From Pseudomonas fluorescens (GTDB lineage: Bacteria > Pseudomonadota > Gammaproteobacteria > Pseudomonadales > Pseudomonadaceae), in contig NZ_CABVIR010000010.1 in assembly GCF_902498065.1 (NCBI RefSeq), forward strand, positions 124,001 through 188,000: a stretch of 64,000 nt of DNA, written 5' to 3'. The number at the start of each line of letters is the position of its first letter. The stretch's first letter is position 1. Under the pieces are notes generated by a model, which had not been told where the DNA came from, searched no databases, and saw only the letters and a program-made list of their open reading frames with translations. Made by a program: the position numbers and the translations under genes. Of this stretch, positions 31,496-38,805 are shown piece by piece.

Positions 31496-32386
31496 ATGTT
31501 GCTGACCCGTCATCTCGATGCCAATGCCACGCTGGTTTCGCTGATCCAGCCTTTGACCACTCGCGATGGTTTTGCTCCGACGGCATTGCCGGGCGTGCAG
31601 GTTTTGCGCGCCAGTTGTGATGTGGCGCGCGGTCCGCAGATCTATGAACCGAGTCTGGTCATCATCGCCCAAGGCAGCAAACTGGCGTACCTGGGGGCTC
31701 GTACGCTGGAATACGGCGCCGGGCATTACCTGATTCAGGCATTGCCGGTGCCTTTTGAATGCGAGACTTTTTCGGCGCCTGATGGGCCGATGCTTGGGGT
31801 TTCTATAGCCATCGACCGGGTGCTGCTCGGTGAGTTGGTGTTGGCCATGGGGCTGGCACCGGGGCGCAATATTCCTGCGCAAACCCCCGAGTCGATGACT
31901 TCGGCGGTGCTCGACGATGCGATGCGCGGTTGCGTGGAGCGGCTGTTGCGTTGCCTGCACGATCCACTGGAATGTCAGATCATGGGGCCGGCGCGGTTGC
32001 GGGAACTGTTGTTCGTCGCGTTGCGAGGTCCGCAAGCGGATGTGTTGCGTGCGCTGGTGGAACAGCAGGGCCAATTTGCTCGGGTTGCCGCCTCCCTCAG
32101 TCATCTGCACGCGCATTACACCGAACCGCTGAACGTCGATACGCTGGCCAGTTGCGCGAACATGAGTGCGTCGACCTTTCATGAGCATTTCAAGCGCAGC
32201 ACCTTGTTGTCGCCGGTGCAGTATTTGAAGCGATTGCGCTTGCTGAAGGCGCAACAGTTGTTGCTCACCGAAGGGTTGGGCGTGGCGCAGGTGGCGCATC
32301 GGGTCGGGTATCAGAGCACCTCGCAGTTCAGTCGCGAGTACAAGCGCTACTTTGAGCGCAATCCTGGCGACGAACGCGCTGCCTGA
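31496..32386 (+). CDS. AraC-family transcriptional regulator
   Basis: The 296-residue protein has an AraC N-terminal cupin-like domain (CDVARGPQIYEPSLVIIAQGSKLAYLG, GAGHYLIQALPVPFECE) and the C-terminal double helix-turn-helix (HYTEPLNVDTLASCANMSASTFHEHFKRSTLLSPVQYLKRLRLLKAQQLL, GVAQVAHRVGYQSTSQFSREYKRYF). It is divergent from the alcohol dehydrogenase gene, the usual arrangement for aldehyde-responsive regulators of such enzymes. The inducer is not known. Confidence 0.88.
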   Translation: MLLTRHLDANATLVSLIQPLTTRDGFAPTALPGVQVLRASCDVARGPQIYEPSLVIIAQGSKLAYLGARTLEYGAGHYLIQALPVPFECETFSAPDGPMLGVSIAIDRVLLGELVLAMGLAPGRNIPAQTPESMTSAVLDDAMRGCVERLLRCLHDPLECQIMGPARLRELLFVALRGPQADVLRALVEQQGQFARVAASLSHLHAHYTEPLNVDTLASCANMSASTFHEHFKRSTLLSPVQYLKRLRLLKAQQLLLTEGLGVAQVAHRVGYQSTSQFSREYKRYFERNPGDERAA

Positions 32387-32399
32387 ATGTGTGATTGAC

Positions 32400-32493
32400 C
32401 CTGTGGGAGCGAGCCTGCTCGCGATATCGGTGTGTCAGTCGAAATAAATGCTGGATGTTAAACCGTCGTCGCGAGCAGGCTCGCTCCCACAGG
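32400..32493. repeat. REP palindrome pair
   Basis: Inverted units ctgtgggagcgagcctgctc... (32401-32426) and cgtcgcgagcaggctcgctc... (32466-32493). They mark the right edge of the accessory island. Confidence 0.9.
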
Positions 32494-32524
32494 GGAATTG
32501 TGGTGTTGCCGGAATTGCAGGCAA

Positions 32525-32556
32525 CAAAAAGGCCCCCATTTCGGGAGCCTTGTTGT
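32525..32556 (-). terminator. Terminator of etfQO
   Basis: On the minus strand AAGGCTCCC-GAAA-TGGGGGCCTT is followed by TTTG. It lies 14 bp after the etfQO stop. Confidence 0.8.
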
Positions 32557-32569
32557 TCAGCGGTTCAAC

Positions 32570-34234
32570 TTACATGTTCGGGTAAGTCGGGCCGCCAGCA
32601 CCTTCCGGCGCCACCCAGGTGATGTTCTGTGCAGGGTCCTTGATGTCGCAGGTCTTGCAGTGAACGCAGTTCTGGGCGTTGATCTGGAAACGCTTCTCGC
32701 CGTCTTCCTTGGTCACCACCTCATACACGCCAGCCGGGCAGTAACGCTGGGCGGGTTCATCGTACAGCGGCAGGTTCTTGCTGATCGGGATGCTTGGATC
32801 GGTCAGCTTCAAGTGACAAGGCTGTTCTTCTTCGTGGTTGGTACCCGAGATGAACACCGAGCTGAGCTTGTCGAAGCTGATCTTGCCGTCCGGTTTCGGG
32901 TAGTCGATCTTCTTGCAGTCGGCTGCCAGCTTCAGGCAAGCGTAATCCGGCTTGGTGTCGTGCAAGGTGAACGGCAGTTTGCCGCCGAAGATGTTCTGGT
33001 CGAGCCAGTTGAAACCACCGCCGACGATCGCGCCGAACTTGTGGATCGCCGGGCCGAAGTTGCGGCTGGCGAACAGTTCGTCGTAGAGCCAGCTCTTCTT
33101 GAATGCGTCGACGTAAGTGGTCAGCTCTTCGGTGCCGTCCTTTTCAGCGAACAGCGCTTCGGCCACGGATTCAGCGGCGAGCATGCCGGACTTCATCGCG
33201 GTGTGGCTGCCTTTGATCTTGGCGAAGTTCAGGGTGCCGAGGTCGCAACCGATCAGCGCGCCGCCCTTGAAGACCATTTTTGGCAGCGAGTTCAGGCCGC
33301 CTTTGCAGATGGCGCGGGCGCCGTAACTGATGCGCTTGCCGCCTTCCAGGTACTGCTTGAGCACCGGGTGATGCTTGAGGCGCTGGAACTCGTCGAACGG
33401 CGACAGGTAGGTGTTGCTGTAGGAAAGGTCGACGATCAGGCCGACCACCACCTGGTTGTTTTCCAGGTGATAGAGGAAGGAGCCACCGGTGTTCTCGGTG
33501 CCCATGATGTCCAGCGGCCAGCCGGCGGTGTGCACCACCAGGCCTGGCTGATGCTTGGCCGGGTCGATTTCCCAGATTTCCTTCAGGCCGATGCCGTAGT
33601 GCTGGGCGTCGGCTTCGCTGTCGAGGTTGAAGCGCTTGATCAACTGCTTGCCGATGTGGCCACGGCAACCTTCGGCGAACAGCGTGTACTTGCCGCGCAG
33701 TTCCATGCCCGGGGTGTACAGGCCTTCTTTTGGGTTACCTTCGCGGTCAACACCCAGATCGCCGGTGATGATCCCGCGAACCACGCCGTTCTCGTCGAAC
33801 AGTGCTTCCTGAGCGGCGAAGCCTGGGTAGATTTCCACGCCCAGGTTCTCGGCCTGTTGGGCCAGCCAGCGGCACAGGTTGCCCAGGGAGATGATGTAGT
33901 TGCCTTCGTTGTGCATGGTCTTGGGCACAAAGAGGTCAGGAATCTTTTGCGCGCTCTCGGCGTTTTTCAGCACGAAGATGTCATCGCGTGTGACCGGCGT
34001 GTTCAGCGGCGCGCCGAGTTCTTTCCAGTCCGGGAACAATTCGTTCAGGGCGCGTGGTTCGAACACGGCACCGGACAGGATGTGAGCACCCACTTCGGAG
34101 CCTTTTTCGACCACGCAGACGCTGATTTCCTTACCGGCTTCAGCAGCCTTCTGCTTCAAACGGCAGGCGGCGGAAAGACCAGCGGGGCCGGCACCGACGA
34201 TGACCACGTCGAATTCCATGTATTCGCGTTCCAC
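32570..34234 (-). CDS. etfQO: Electron-transfer flavoprotein:ubiquinone oxidoreductase
   Basis: This membrane-associated iron-sulfur flavoprotein passes electrons from reduced ETF to ubiquinone, linking acyl-CoA and amino-acid dehydrogenases to the respiratory chain. The 554-residue protein has the N-terminal FAD fold (DVVIVGAGPAGLSAACRL) and the C-terminal 4Fe-4S domain (CPAGVYEV, then CVHCKTCDIKDP). Length and motifs match the ETFDH family throughout. It is transcribed divergently from etfB across a 547-bp region that carries a PsrA-type operator. Confidence 0.97.
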   Translation of the reverse strand: MEREYMEFDVVIVGAGPAGLSAACRLKQKAAEAGKEISVCVVEKGSEVGAHILSGAVFEPRALNELFPDWKELGAPLNTPVTRDDIFVLKNAESAQKIPDLFVPKTMHNEGNYIISLGNLCRWLAQQAENLGVEIYPGFAAQEALFDENGVVRGIITGDLGVDREGNPKEGLYTPGMELRGKYTLFAEGCRGHIGKQLIKRFNLDSEADAQHYGIGLKEIWEIDPAKHQPGLVVHTAGWPLDIMGTENTGGSFLYHLENNQVVVGLIVDLSYSNTYLSPFDEFQRLKHHPVLKQYLEGGKRISYGARAICKGGLNSLPKMVFKGGALIGCDLGTLNFAKIKGSHTAMKSGMLAAESVAEALFAEKDGTEELTTYVDAFKKSWLYDELFASRNFGPAIHKFGAIVGGGFNWLDQNIFGGKLPFTLHDTKPDYACLKLAADCKKIDYPKPDGKISFDKLSSVFISGTNHEEEQPCHLKLTDPSIPISKNLPLYDEPAQRYCPAGVYEVVTKEDGEKRFQINAQNCVHCKTCDIKDPAQNITWVAPEGAGGPTYPNM

Positions 34235-34390
34235 AGGTTATCTCCTACTCAAGGCTCAACAGTTTTTTTTCTAATTGGAGGTTTGGTGTCGCATCCATGA
34301 AATCCTGCGCGAGGCAGGAAGAGGACAATCGATGAACCACCTTTCTCTTTGGGTGGCGCATTATATCTACACCACTCTTAGCGTCCAATA

Positions 34391-34400
34391 CAAACGTTTG
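34391..34400. promoter_or_regulatory. PsrA-type operator between etfQO and etfB
   Basis: CAAACGTTTG is a perfect palindrome, extended to ACAAACGTTTGT, and fits the PsrA consensus of G/C-AAAC-N2-4-GTTT-G/C with the half sites adjacent. PsrA is the Pseudomonas fatty-acid-responsive TetR regulator, reported to act on beta-oxidation and, from memory, etf genes. Position in the etf control region fits that role. Confidence 0.6.
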
Positions 34401-34459
34401 TTTGAATCGGCTCAAAGCCAGAGAAATCAAAGTCACGCGGCTTATGACTGGCCATTTTG

Positions 34460-34497
34460 CCGTATTGACCGGAATAGGCGTTCCGGTCAAGATACGG
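34460..34497. other. Long hairpin in the etf intergenic region
   Basis: CCGTATTGACCGGAA and TTCCGGTCAAGATACGG pair around TAGGCG with a 2-base bulge. No T run follows on either strand, so it is not a standard terminator. It may be a structured leader of etfB or a binding site. Confidence 0.5.
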
Positions 34498-34533
34498 TCG
34501 GTTTTGCGCTCGCCGTAGGCTGACTGTTGGTTT

Positions 34534-34712
34534 CAAGAGCACCTCTAAAGACAGGGCGATGGCGGTACAAGGTGATGCGCAGTGCAGTGATGGCGCGCAG
34601 TTTACACGCCGCGATATTGAATGACTTGTTGGTCACCACTGACGAACGGTCATCAACATCATGAGCGATGGTCACTTGATACTTATGCCGGCGTTTTTAG
34701 AGGTGCCCTTGC
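34534..34712. mobile_element. MITE-like element with 19-bp inverted ends
   Basis: CAAGAGCACCTCTAAAGAC (34535-34553) and the complement of the right end (CAAGGGCACCTCTAAAAAC, to about 34710) match at 17 of 19 positions and enclose about 140 bp without a gene. The end-to-end size of ~175 bp and G(A/G)GCACCTCTAAA ends look like a non-autonomous element or a deleted insertion sequence. No clear target duplication was found. A folded RNA with closing stem is the alternative. Confidence 0.45.
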
Positions 34713-34781
34713 GCCCGATGAGCATCAACCGCCAGGTTCGCCTAGGCGACTTTCTTTTCACCGGAGAGTAACGAGGAATCC

Positions 34782-35531
34782 ATGAAGGTTCTTGTAGCTG
34801 TCAAACGCGTTGTGGATTACAACGTCAAGGTTCGCGTCAAGGCGGACAATTCCGGCGTCGACCTCGCCAACGTGAAGATGTCGATGAACCCGTTCTGCGA
34901 AATCGCAGTGGAAGAAGCCGTACGCCTGAAAGAGAAAGGCGTTGCGACTGAAATCGTCGTCGTCTCCATCGGCCCGTCCACCGCTCAAGAGCAACTGCGC
35001 ACCGCGCTGGCTCTGGGTGCCGACCGCGCCATCCTCGTCGAATCCGCTGAAGATCTGACTTCCCTGGCCGTTGCCAAGCTGCTCAAAGCCGTTGTCGACA
35101 AGGAACAGCCTCAGCTGGTGATCCTCGGCAAGCAGGCCATCGACAGCGACAACAACCAGACTGGCCAGATGCTCGCTGCATTGAGCGGCTACGGTCAGGG
35201 CACCTTCGCTTCGAAAGTCGAAGTGTCTGGCGACTCGGTTGCCGTGACTCGCGAAATCGATGGCGGCGCGCAAACAGTTTCCCTGAAACTGCCAGCCATC
35301 GTCACCACCGACCTGCGTTTGAACGAGCCGCGTTATGCGTCCCTGCCAAACATCATGAAAGCCAAGAAGAAGCCTCTCGAAGTGCTGACTCCGGACGCTT
35401 TGGGCGTTTCCACCGCCTCCACCAACAAGACCGTGAAAGTCGAAGCGCCGGCTGCACGCAGCGCGGGTATCAAGGTCAAGTCGGTGGCTGAACTGGTCGA
35501 GAAACTGAAAAACGAAGCGAAGGTAATCTAA
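34782..35531 (+). CDS. etfB: Electron-transfer flavoprotein beta subunit
   Basis: EtfB forms the AMP-binding half of the ETF heterodimer that collects electrons from acyl-CoA dehydrogenases. The 249-residue protein shows the family start (MKVLVAVKRVVDYNVKVRVK), the signature VSIGPSTAQEQLRTALALGADRAI and the ETF-beta motif around LGKQAIDSDNNQTGQMLAAL. It ends immediately before the etfA start, so the pair is translated together. Confidence 0.97.
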   Translation: MKVLVAVKRVVDYNVKVRVKADNSGVDLANVKMSMNPFCEIAVEEAVRLKEKGVATEIVVVSIGPSTAQEQLRTALALGADRAILVESAEDLTSLAVAKLLKAVVDKEQPQLVILGKQAIDSDNNQTGQMLAALSGYGQGTFASKVEVSGDSVAVTREIDGGAQTVSLKLPAIVTTDLRLNEPRYASLPNIMKAKKKPLEVLTPDALGVSTASTNKTVKVEAPAARSAGIKVKSVAELVEKLKNEAKVI

Positions 35532-36461
35532 ATGACTATCTTGGTTATTGCTGAACACGACAACAAAGTGCTGGCCCCGGCCACGCTGAACACCGTGGCC
35601 GCTGCTGCCAAAATCGGCGGCGACATCCACGTGCTGGTTGCAGGTCAGGGCGCTGGCGCCGTGGCTGAAGCCGCTGCGAAAATCGCTGGCGTGGCGAAAG
35701 TACTGGTAGCTGATAACGCTGCCTACGCTCACCAGCTGCCGGAAAACGTCGCTCCTCTGGTCACTGAATTGGGCAAGGGCTACAGCCACATCCTGGCTGC
35801 CGCCACTTCCAACGGCAAAAACATCCTGCCGCGCGTTGCTGCGCAGCTGGACGTTGACCAGATCTCCGAGATCATCTCGGTTGAAAGCGCTGACACCTTC
35901 AAGCGCCCGATCTACGCCGGTAACGCCATCGCGACCGTTCAGTCGAACGCTGCGGTCAAAGTGATCACCGTGCGTGCCACCGGTTTCGACCCGGTCGCTG
36001 CTGAAGGTGGTTCGGCCGCTGTTGAAGCCGTTGCTGCTGCTCACGATGCTGCGATTTCCAGCTTCGTTGGCGAAGAACTGGCCAAGTCCGATCGTCCGGA
36101 ACTGACCGCTGCCAAAATCGTCGTTTCCGGCGGTCGCGGCATGCAGAACGGCGACAACTTCAAACATCTGTACGCCCTGGCCGACAAGCTGGGCGCTGCC
36201 GTCGGTGCTTCCCGCGCTGCGGTCGACGCAGGTTTCGTACCCAACGACATGCAGGTCGGTCAGACCGGCAAGATCGTTGCTCCACAGCTGTACATCGCCG
36301 TCGGTATCTCCGGCGCGATCCAGCACCTGGCCGGCATGAAAGACTCCAAGGTGATCGTCGCGATCAACAAGGACGAAGAAGCGCCGATCTTCCAGGTGGC
36401 CGATTACGGCCTGGTGGCGGACCTGTTCGAAGCCATCCCTGAGTTCGAGAAGCTGGTCTAA
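35532..36461 (+). CDS. etfA: Electron-transfer flavoprotein alpha subunit
   Basis: EtfA carries the redox-active FAD of ETF. The 309-residue protein has the C-terminal FAD-binding region: SGGRGMQNGDNFKHLYALADKLGAAVGASRAAVDAGF, QVGQTGKIVAPQLYIAVGISGAIQHLAGM and AINKDEEAPIFQVADYGLVADLF. The ATG follows the etfB stop with no gap. A terminator ends the operon 20 bp later. Confidence 0.97.
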   Translation: MTILVIAEHDNKVLAPATLNTVAAAAKIGGDIHVLVAGQGAGAVAEAAAKIAGVAKVLVADNAAYAHQLPENVAPLVTELGKGYSHILAAATSNGKNILPRVAAQLDVDQISEIISVESADTFKRPIYAGNAIATVQSNAAVKVITVRATGFDPVAAEGGSAAVEAVAAAHDAAISSFVGEELAKSDRPELTAAKIVVSGGRGMQNGDNFKHLYALADKLGAAVGASRAAVDAGFVPNDMQVGQTGKIVAPQLYIAVGISGAIQHLAGMKDSKVIVAINKDEEAPIFQVADYGLVADLFEAIPEFEKLV

Positions 36462-36482
36462 TCCAGCCGCTTGACCTATAAA

Positions 36483-36513
36483 GAGCCCGACCTTTTGGTC
36501 GGGCTTTTTTTTG
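36483..36513 (+). terminator. Terminator of etfBA
   Basis: GAGCCCGACC-TTTT-GGTCGGGCTTTTTTTT, a strong GC stem followed by eight T. Confidence 0.95.
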
Positions 36514-36522
36514 TTCTTCTGT

Positions 36523-36550
36523 AGGCGCCAGCAAGCTGGCTCCTACAGGG
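36523..36550. repeat. Single REP-like unit
   Basis: gtaggcgccagcaagctggctcctacagg folds on itself around a short centre; a variant REP unit (tcctac in place of tcccac). Confidence 0.7.
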
Positions 36551-36582
36551 GATATAACGGGGTTTGAGTGGAGTGTATTGCC

Positions 36583-37419
36583 GTGGATTTGCGCCGAGTG
36601 TTCGGTTGGTCATTGCTGCTGGGTTTGACGCTGTTGCCAACGCTGTCCACTGCGGCGGGCAAGTGCGAGCGACTGGTGGTCACCGGCAGTCCGGATGCGC
36701 CGCCGTATCTGTGGCAAGACCCGCAGAACCCCACGCACCTGATCGGTGCCAGTGCCGACCTGTTGCAACAGGTAGCAGGGCAGTTGGGCATCAAAGTCGA
36801 GATGCTCTATGCCGGCAAACGTGCCCAAGCCCTTGATGAAGTGCGCAGTGGGCGCATGGACATGCTGGCCGACGCACCGTTGACGGTCAGTGAGCTGGAA
36901 ATCCTCGATTATATTCATCCGCCGTTGCTGGAAAACGATTACCTGGTCTGGACCCGAAAAGACTCGCCACTGGTCTACAACCAGGCGCAGGACCTTCACG
37001 GTCATCCTGGTGCGCTGTCGGAAAAGTCTCGAATGACCGCGGCATTTGGTACGTTCGCCGAGCAGCAATTGACCCTCGTACGCACTGCAAACCTGACCCA
37101 GGCTTTTCAGAAATTGCTGTTGGGGGAAGTGGAATTTGTCCTTGCCGGACGCTATTCGGGCATGGCGGCCGCGCAGGCCCTGAGCATGGCCAATGACCTG
37201 GTCGCGCGCTCACAACCGGTCGACAAACCCGGTCTGTTCCTCGCGGTTTCCCATAACTCAGCCTGCAACGATCCGTGGTTGCGCGGACAGCTGGCCAAAA
37301 AGATGACAGAATTGTCCGCGTCCGGACTGACGGAAGCTGTGCTGCAACGCAATATCGAGCGCTGGAAGGCGCAGCAACAGCAGCAGCTACAACAACCCGC
37401 CAGTACCCCAAAACAGTAG
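36583..37419 (+). CDS. Periplasmic solute-binding protein of the SBP_bac_3 family
   Basis: The 278-residue protein has a signal peptide (VFGWSLLLGLTLLPTLSTAAG) and the amino-acid-binding-protein fold: LVVTGSPDAPPYLWQDPQNP, GASADLLQQVAGQLGIKVEMLYAGKRAQALDEVRSGRMDMLADAPLTVSELE. GTG 36583 is the likely start (GGAG 9 bp upstream); a GTG at 36568 is in frame. No ABC permease or ATPase lies near. It sits 9 bp before two envelope lipoprotein genes, so it may be a sensor or scavenging protein rather than a transporter part. Confidence 0.8.
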   Translation: MDLRRVFGWSLLLGLTLLPTLSTAAGKCERLVVTGSPDAPPYLWQDPQNPTHLIGASADLLQQVAGQLGIKVEMLYAGKRAQALDEVRSGRMDMLADAPLTVSELEILDYIHPPLLENDYLVWTRKDSPLVYNQAQDLHGHPGALSEKSRMTAAFGTFAEQQLTLVRTANLTQAFQKLLLGEVEFVLAGRYSGMAAAQALSMANDLVARSQPVDKPGLFLAVSHNSACNDPWLRGQLAKKMTELSASGLTEAVLQRNIERWKAQQQQQLQQPASTPKQ

Positions 37420-37428
37420 GGATTTTTA

Positions 37429-37785
37429 GTGAGTATTCGACCTCTTTTCGCTGCCCTGGCCGTTCTGGCTCTGGCGGGTTGTACAGCCGATCCGGCGCCG
37501 AATGAACAAATACGCCTGACCGAACAGGTGCTCGTGCAAGCCAAAGCCGTGGGTGCCACTGCGGACGATGTGCCGGAAATGAAACTGGCCGAAGAAAAAT
37601 TCGCCCGCGCCCAAGGTGACATGACCGATCAGTCTTACAAACATGCACGCATGCGCGCCGAACAGGCCGAACTGGACGCTCGTCTGGCCGAAGCCAAGGT
37701 ACTGACGCTCAAAAGTGAAGAGAAGCTGGATCTTCTCAACACCCGCATCACTCGATTGCGCAAGCAAGTGGGAGATGCCCAATGA
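37429..37785 (+). CDS. DUF4398-type lipoprotein
   Basis: The 118-residue protein starts at GTG 37429 with a lipoprotein signal (FAALAVLALAGC, Cys18) and is otherwise a long charged helix (NEQIRLTEQVLVQAKAVGA, KLAEEKFARAQGDM, ARMRAEQAELDARLAEAKVLTLKSEEKLDLL), as in DUF4398 proteins. It overlaps the OmpA-type gene by 4 bp. A coiled-coil partner of that protein in the outer membrane is likely (inference). Confidence 0.82.
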   Translation: MSIRPLFAALAVLALAGCTADPAPNEQIRLTEQVLVQAKAVGATADDVPEMKLAEEKFARAQGDMTDQSYKHARMRAEQAELDARLAEAKVLTLKSEEKLDLLNTRITRLRKQVGDAQ

Positions 37786-38594
37786 ACCTCACGTCCAAAA
37801 CTATCGGCGGCTTGATCCTCGTGGGCTGTGCCAGTCTCTCTGGCTGCGCCGGTCAGCACAGTGAAGCCGCGCTGCAAGAAGCGGGTGCCGACTTTCAGAA
37901 AGTGAAAGAGGATTCCAACGTGCTGCGAATCGCGCCGAAAGACGTGATCCGTGCCGGTGAATCCCTGGCCCGCGCCGATCGCCTGTCCAGTTACTGGGGC
38001 AGCGGTTCGGACGTGGTGCACTACGCCTACCTGAGTCAGCGCTACAGCGAAATCGCTCGGGAGCACACCAATCAGGTCCTCAACGAGGAGCGCGCGGCGA
38101 AGCTCGAACTGGAGCGTCAGCGCCTGCAACTGGCCCTGCGAGAATCCAAATTGCTGAGCGTGCAGCAGCAAGGCAAGTGGCTTGAAGAGCAGATTGTTGC
38201 GCTGGCGACCACCCAGACTGACCGTGGCCTGGTGATGACCCTCGGCGATGTGCTGTTCGACACCGGCGAAGCGGAGCTGAAAAACTCGGCGAACCGTGTG
38301 GTGTTGAAGATCGTGCAGTTCCTGCAGCTCAATCCCAAGCGCGTCGTGCGCATCGAAGGCTACGCCGACAGCACCGGCGGCAAGCAGGAAAACCTCAAAC
38401 TGTCCCGTGACCGTGCGCAATCGGTGGCCGATGTGCTGATGGACCTGGGCATCGACGATAAACGCATCCAGGTTGAAGGCTACGGTGACGAGTACCCGGT
38501 GGACGCGAATGCCTCTGAACGGGGGCGGGCGCAGAACCGTCGGGTGGAAATTGTGTTCTCCGACGAAAAAGGCCAGCTCGGCGCCGCCCGTTAA
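37782..38594 (+). CDS. OmpA-family lipoprotein with DUF4398-like N-terminus
   Basis: The 270-residue protein has a lipobox (LVGCASLSGC), a helical DUF4398-like middle (residues ~40-150) and a C-terminal OmpA peptidoglycan-binding domain (LGDVLFDTGEAELKNSANRVVLKIVQFL, IEGYADSTGGKQENLKLSRDRAQSVADVLMDLGI, GYGDEYPV). The Asp and Arg that hold diaminopimelate are in place (GYADSTG and LSRDRA). It should tie the outer membrane to the cell wall. Start overlaps the DUF4398 stop (ATGA). Confidence 0.9.
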   Translation: MNLTSKTIGGLILVGCASLSGCAGQHSEAALQEAGADFQKVKEDSNVLRIAPKDVIRAGESLARADRLSSYWGSGSDVVHYAYLSQRYSEIAREHTNQVLNEERAAKLELERQRLQLALRESKLLSVQQQGKWLEEQIVALATTQTDRGLVMTLGDVLFDTGEAELKNSANRVVLKIVQFLQLNPKRVVRIEGYADSTGGKQENLKLSRDRAQSVADVLMDLGIDDKRIQVEGYGDEYPVDANASERGRAQNRRVEIVFSDEKGQLGAAR

Positions 38595-38609
38595 GGCGGC
38601 GTCTCTGGA

Positions 38610-38644
38610 AAACCCGGCCTGCCAGACAGCGCCGGGTTTTTTTG
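38610..38644 (+). terminator. Terminator after the OmpA-type gene
   Basis: AACCCGGC and GCCGGGTT enclose a 13-base loop and are followed by seven T. Confidence 0.9.
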
Positions 38645-38678
38645 TGTCTGCCAACTCCCCCACGTTCTTCATAAAAAG

Positions 38679-38740
38679 CAGTACAGATTTTGCTGACACT
38701 GCACTGTACGGTCGACTATTGTGGCAACTGTCCCCGTACA
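38679..38740. promoter_or_regulatory. Half-site cluster before the MocR-type gene
   Basis: GTACAG (38681-38686), CTGTAC (38704-38709) and CTGTccccGTAC (38729-38740) recur in the 130 bp before the gene. MocR regulators bind spaced repeats of this kind in their own promoters. Motif reading only. Confidence 0.4.
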
Positions 38741-38805
38741 CTTCTAAACTGTTCCGGTATTGTTTCACACAAGAATAAAATGCCCGTGAAATCGAGTGCT
38801 GCGTC

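Noticed and set aside
32498..34300. 600-codon plus-strand frame opposite etfQO
   Set aside because: Antisense shadow of a well-identified ETF-QO gene; it runs through the etfQO terminator and a REP edge.
34487..34675. 62-codon minus-strand frame in the etf intergenic region
   Set aside because: No ribosome site and no similarity recognised; it lies mostly within the inverted-repeat element and looks incidental.
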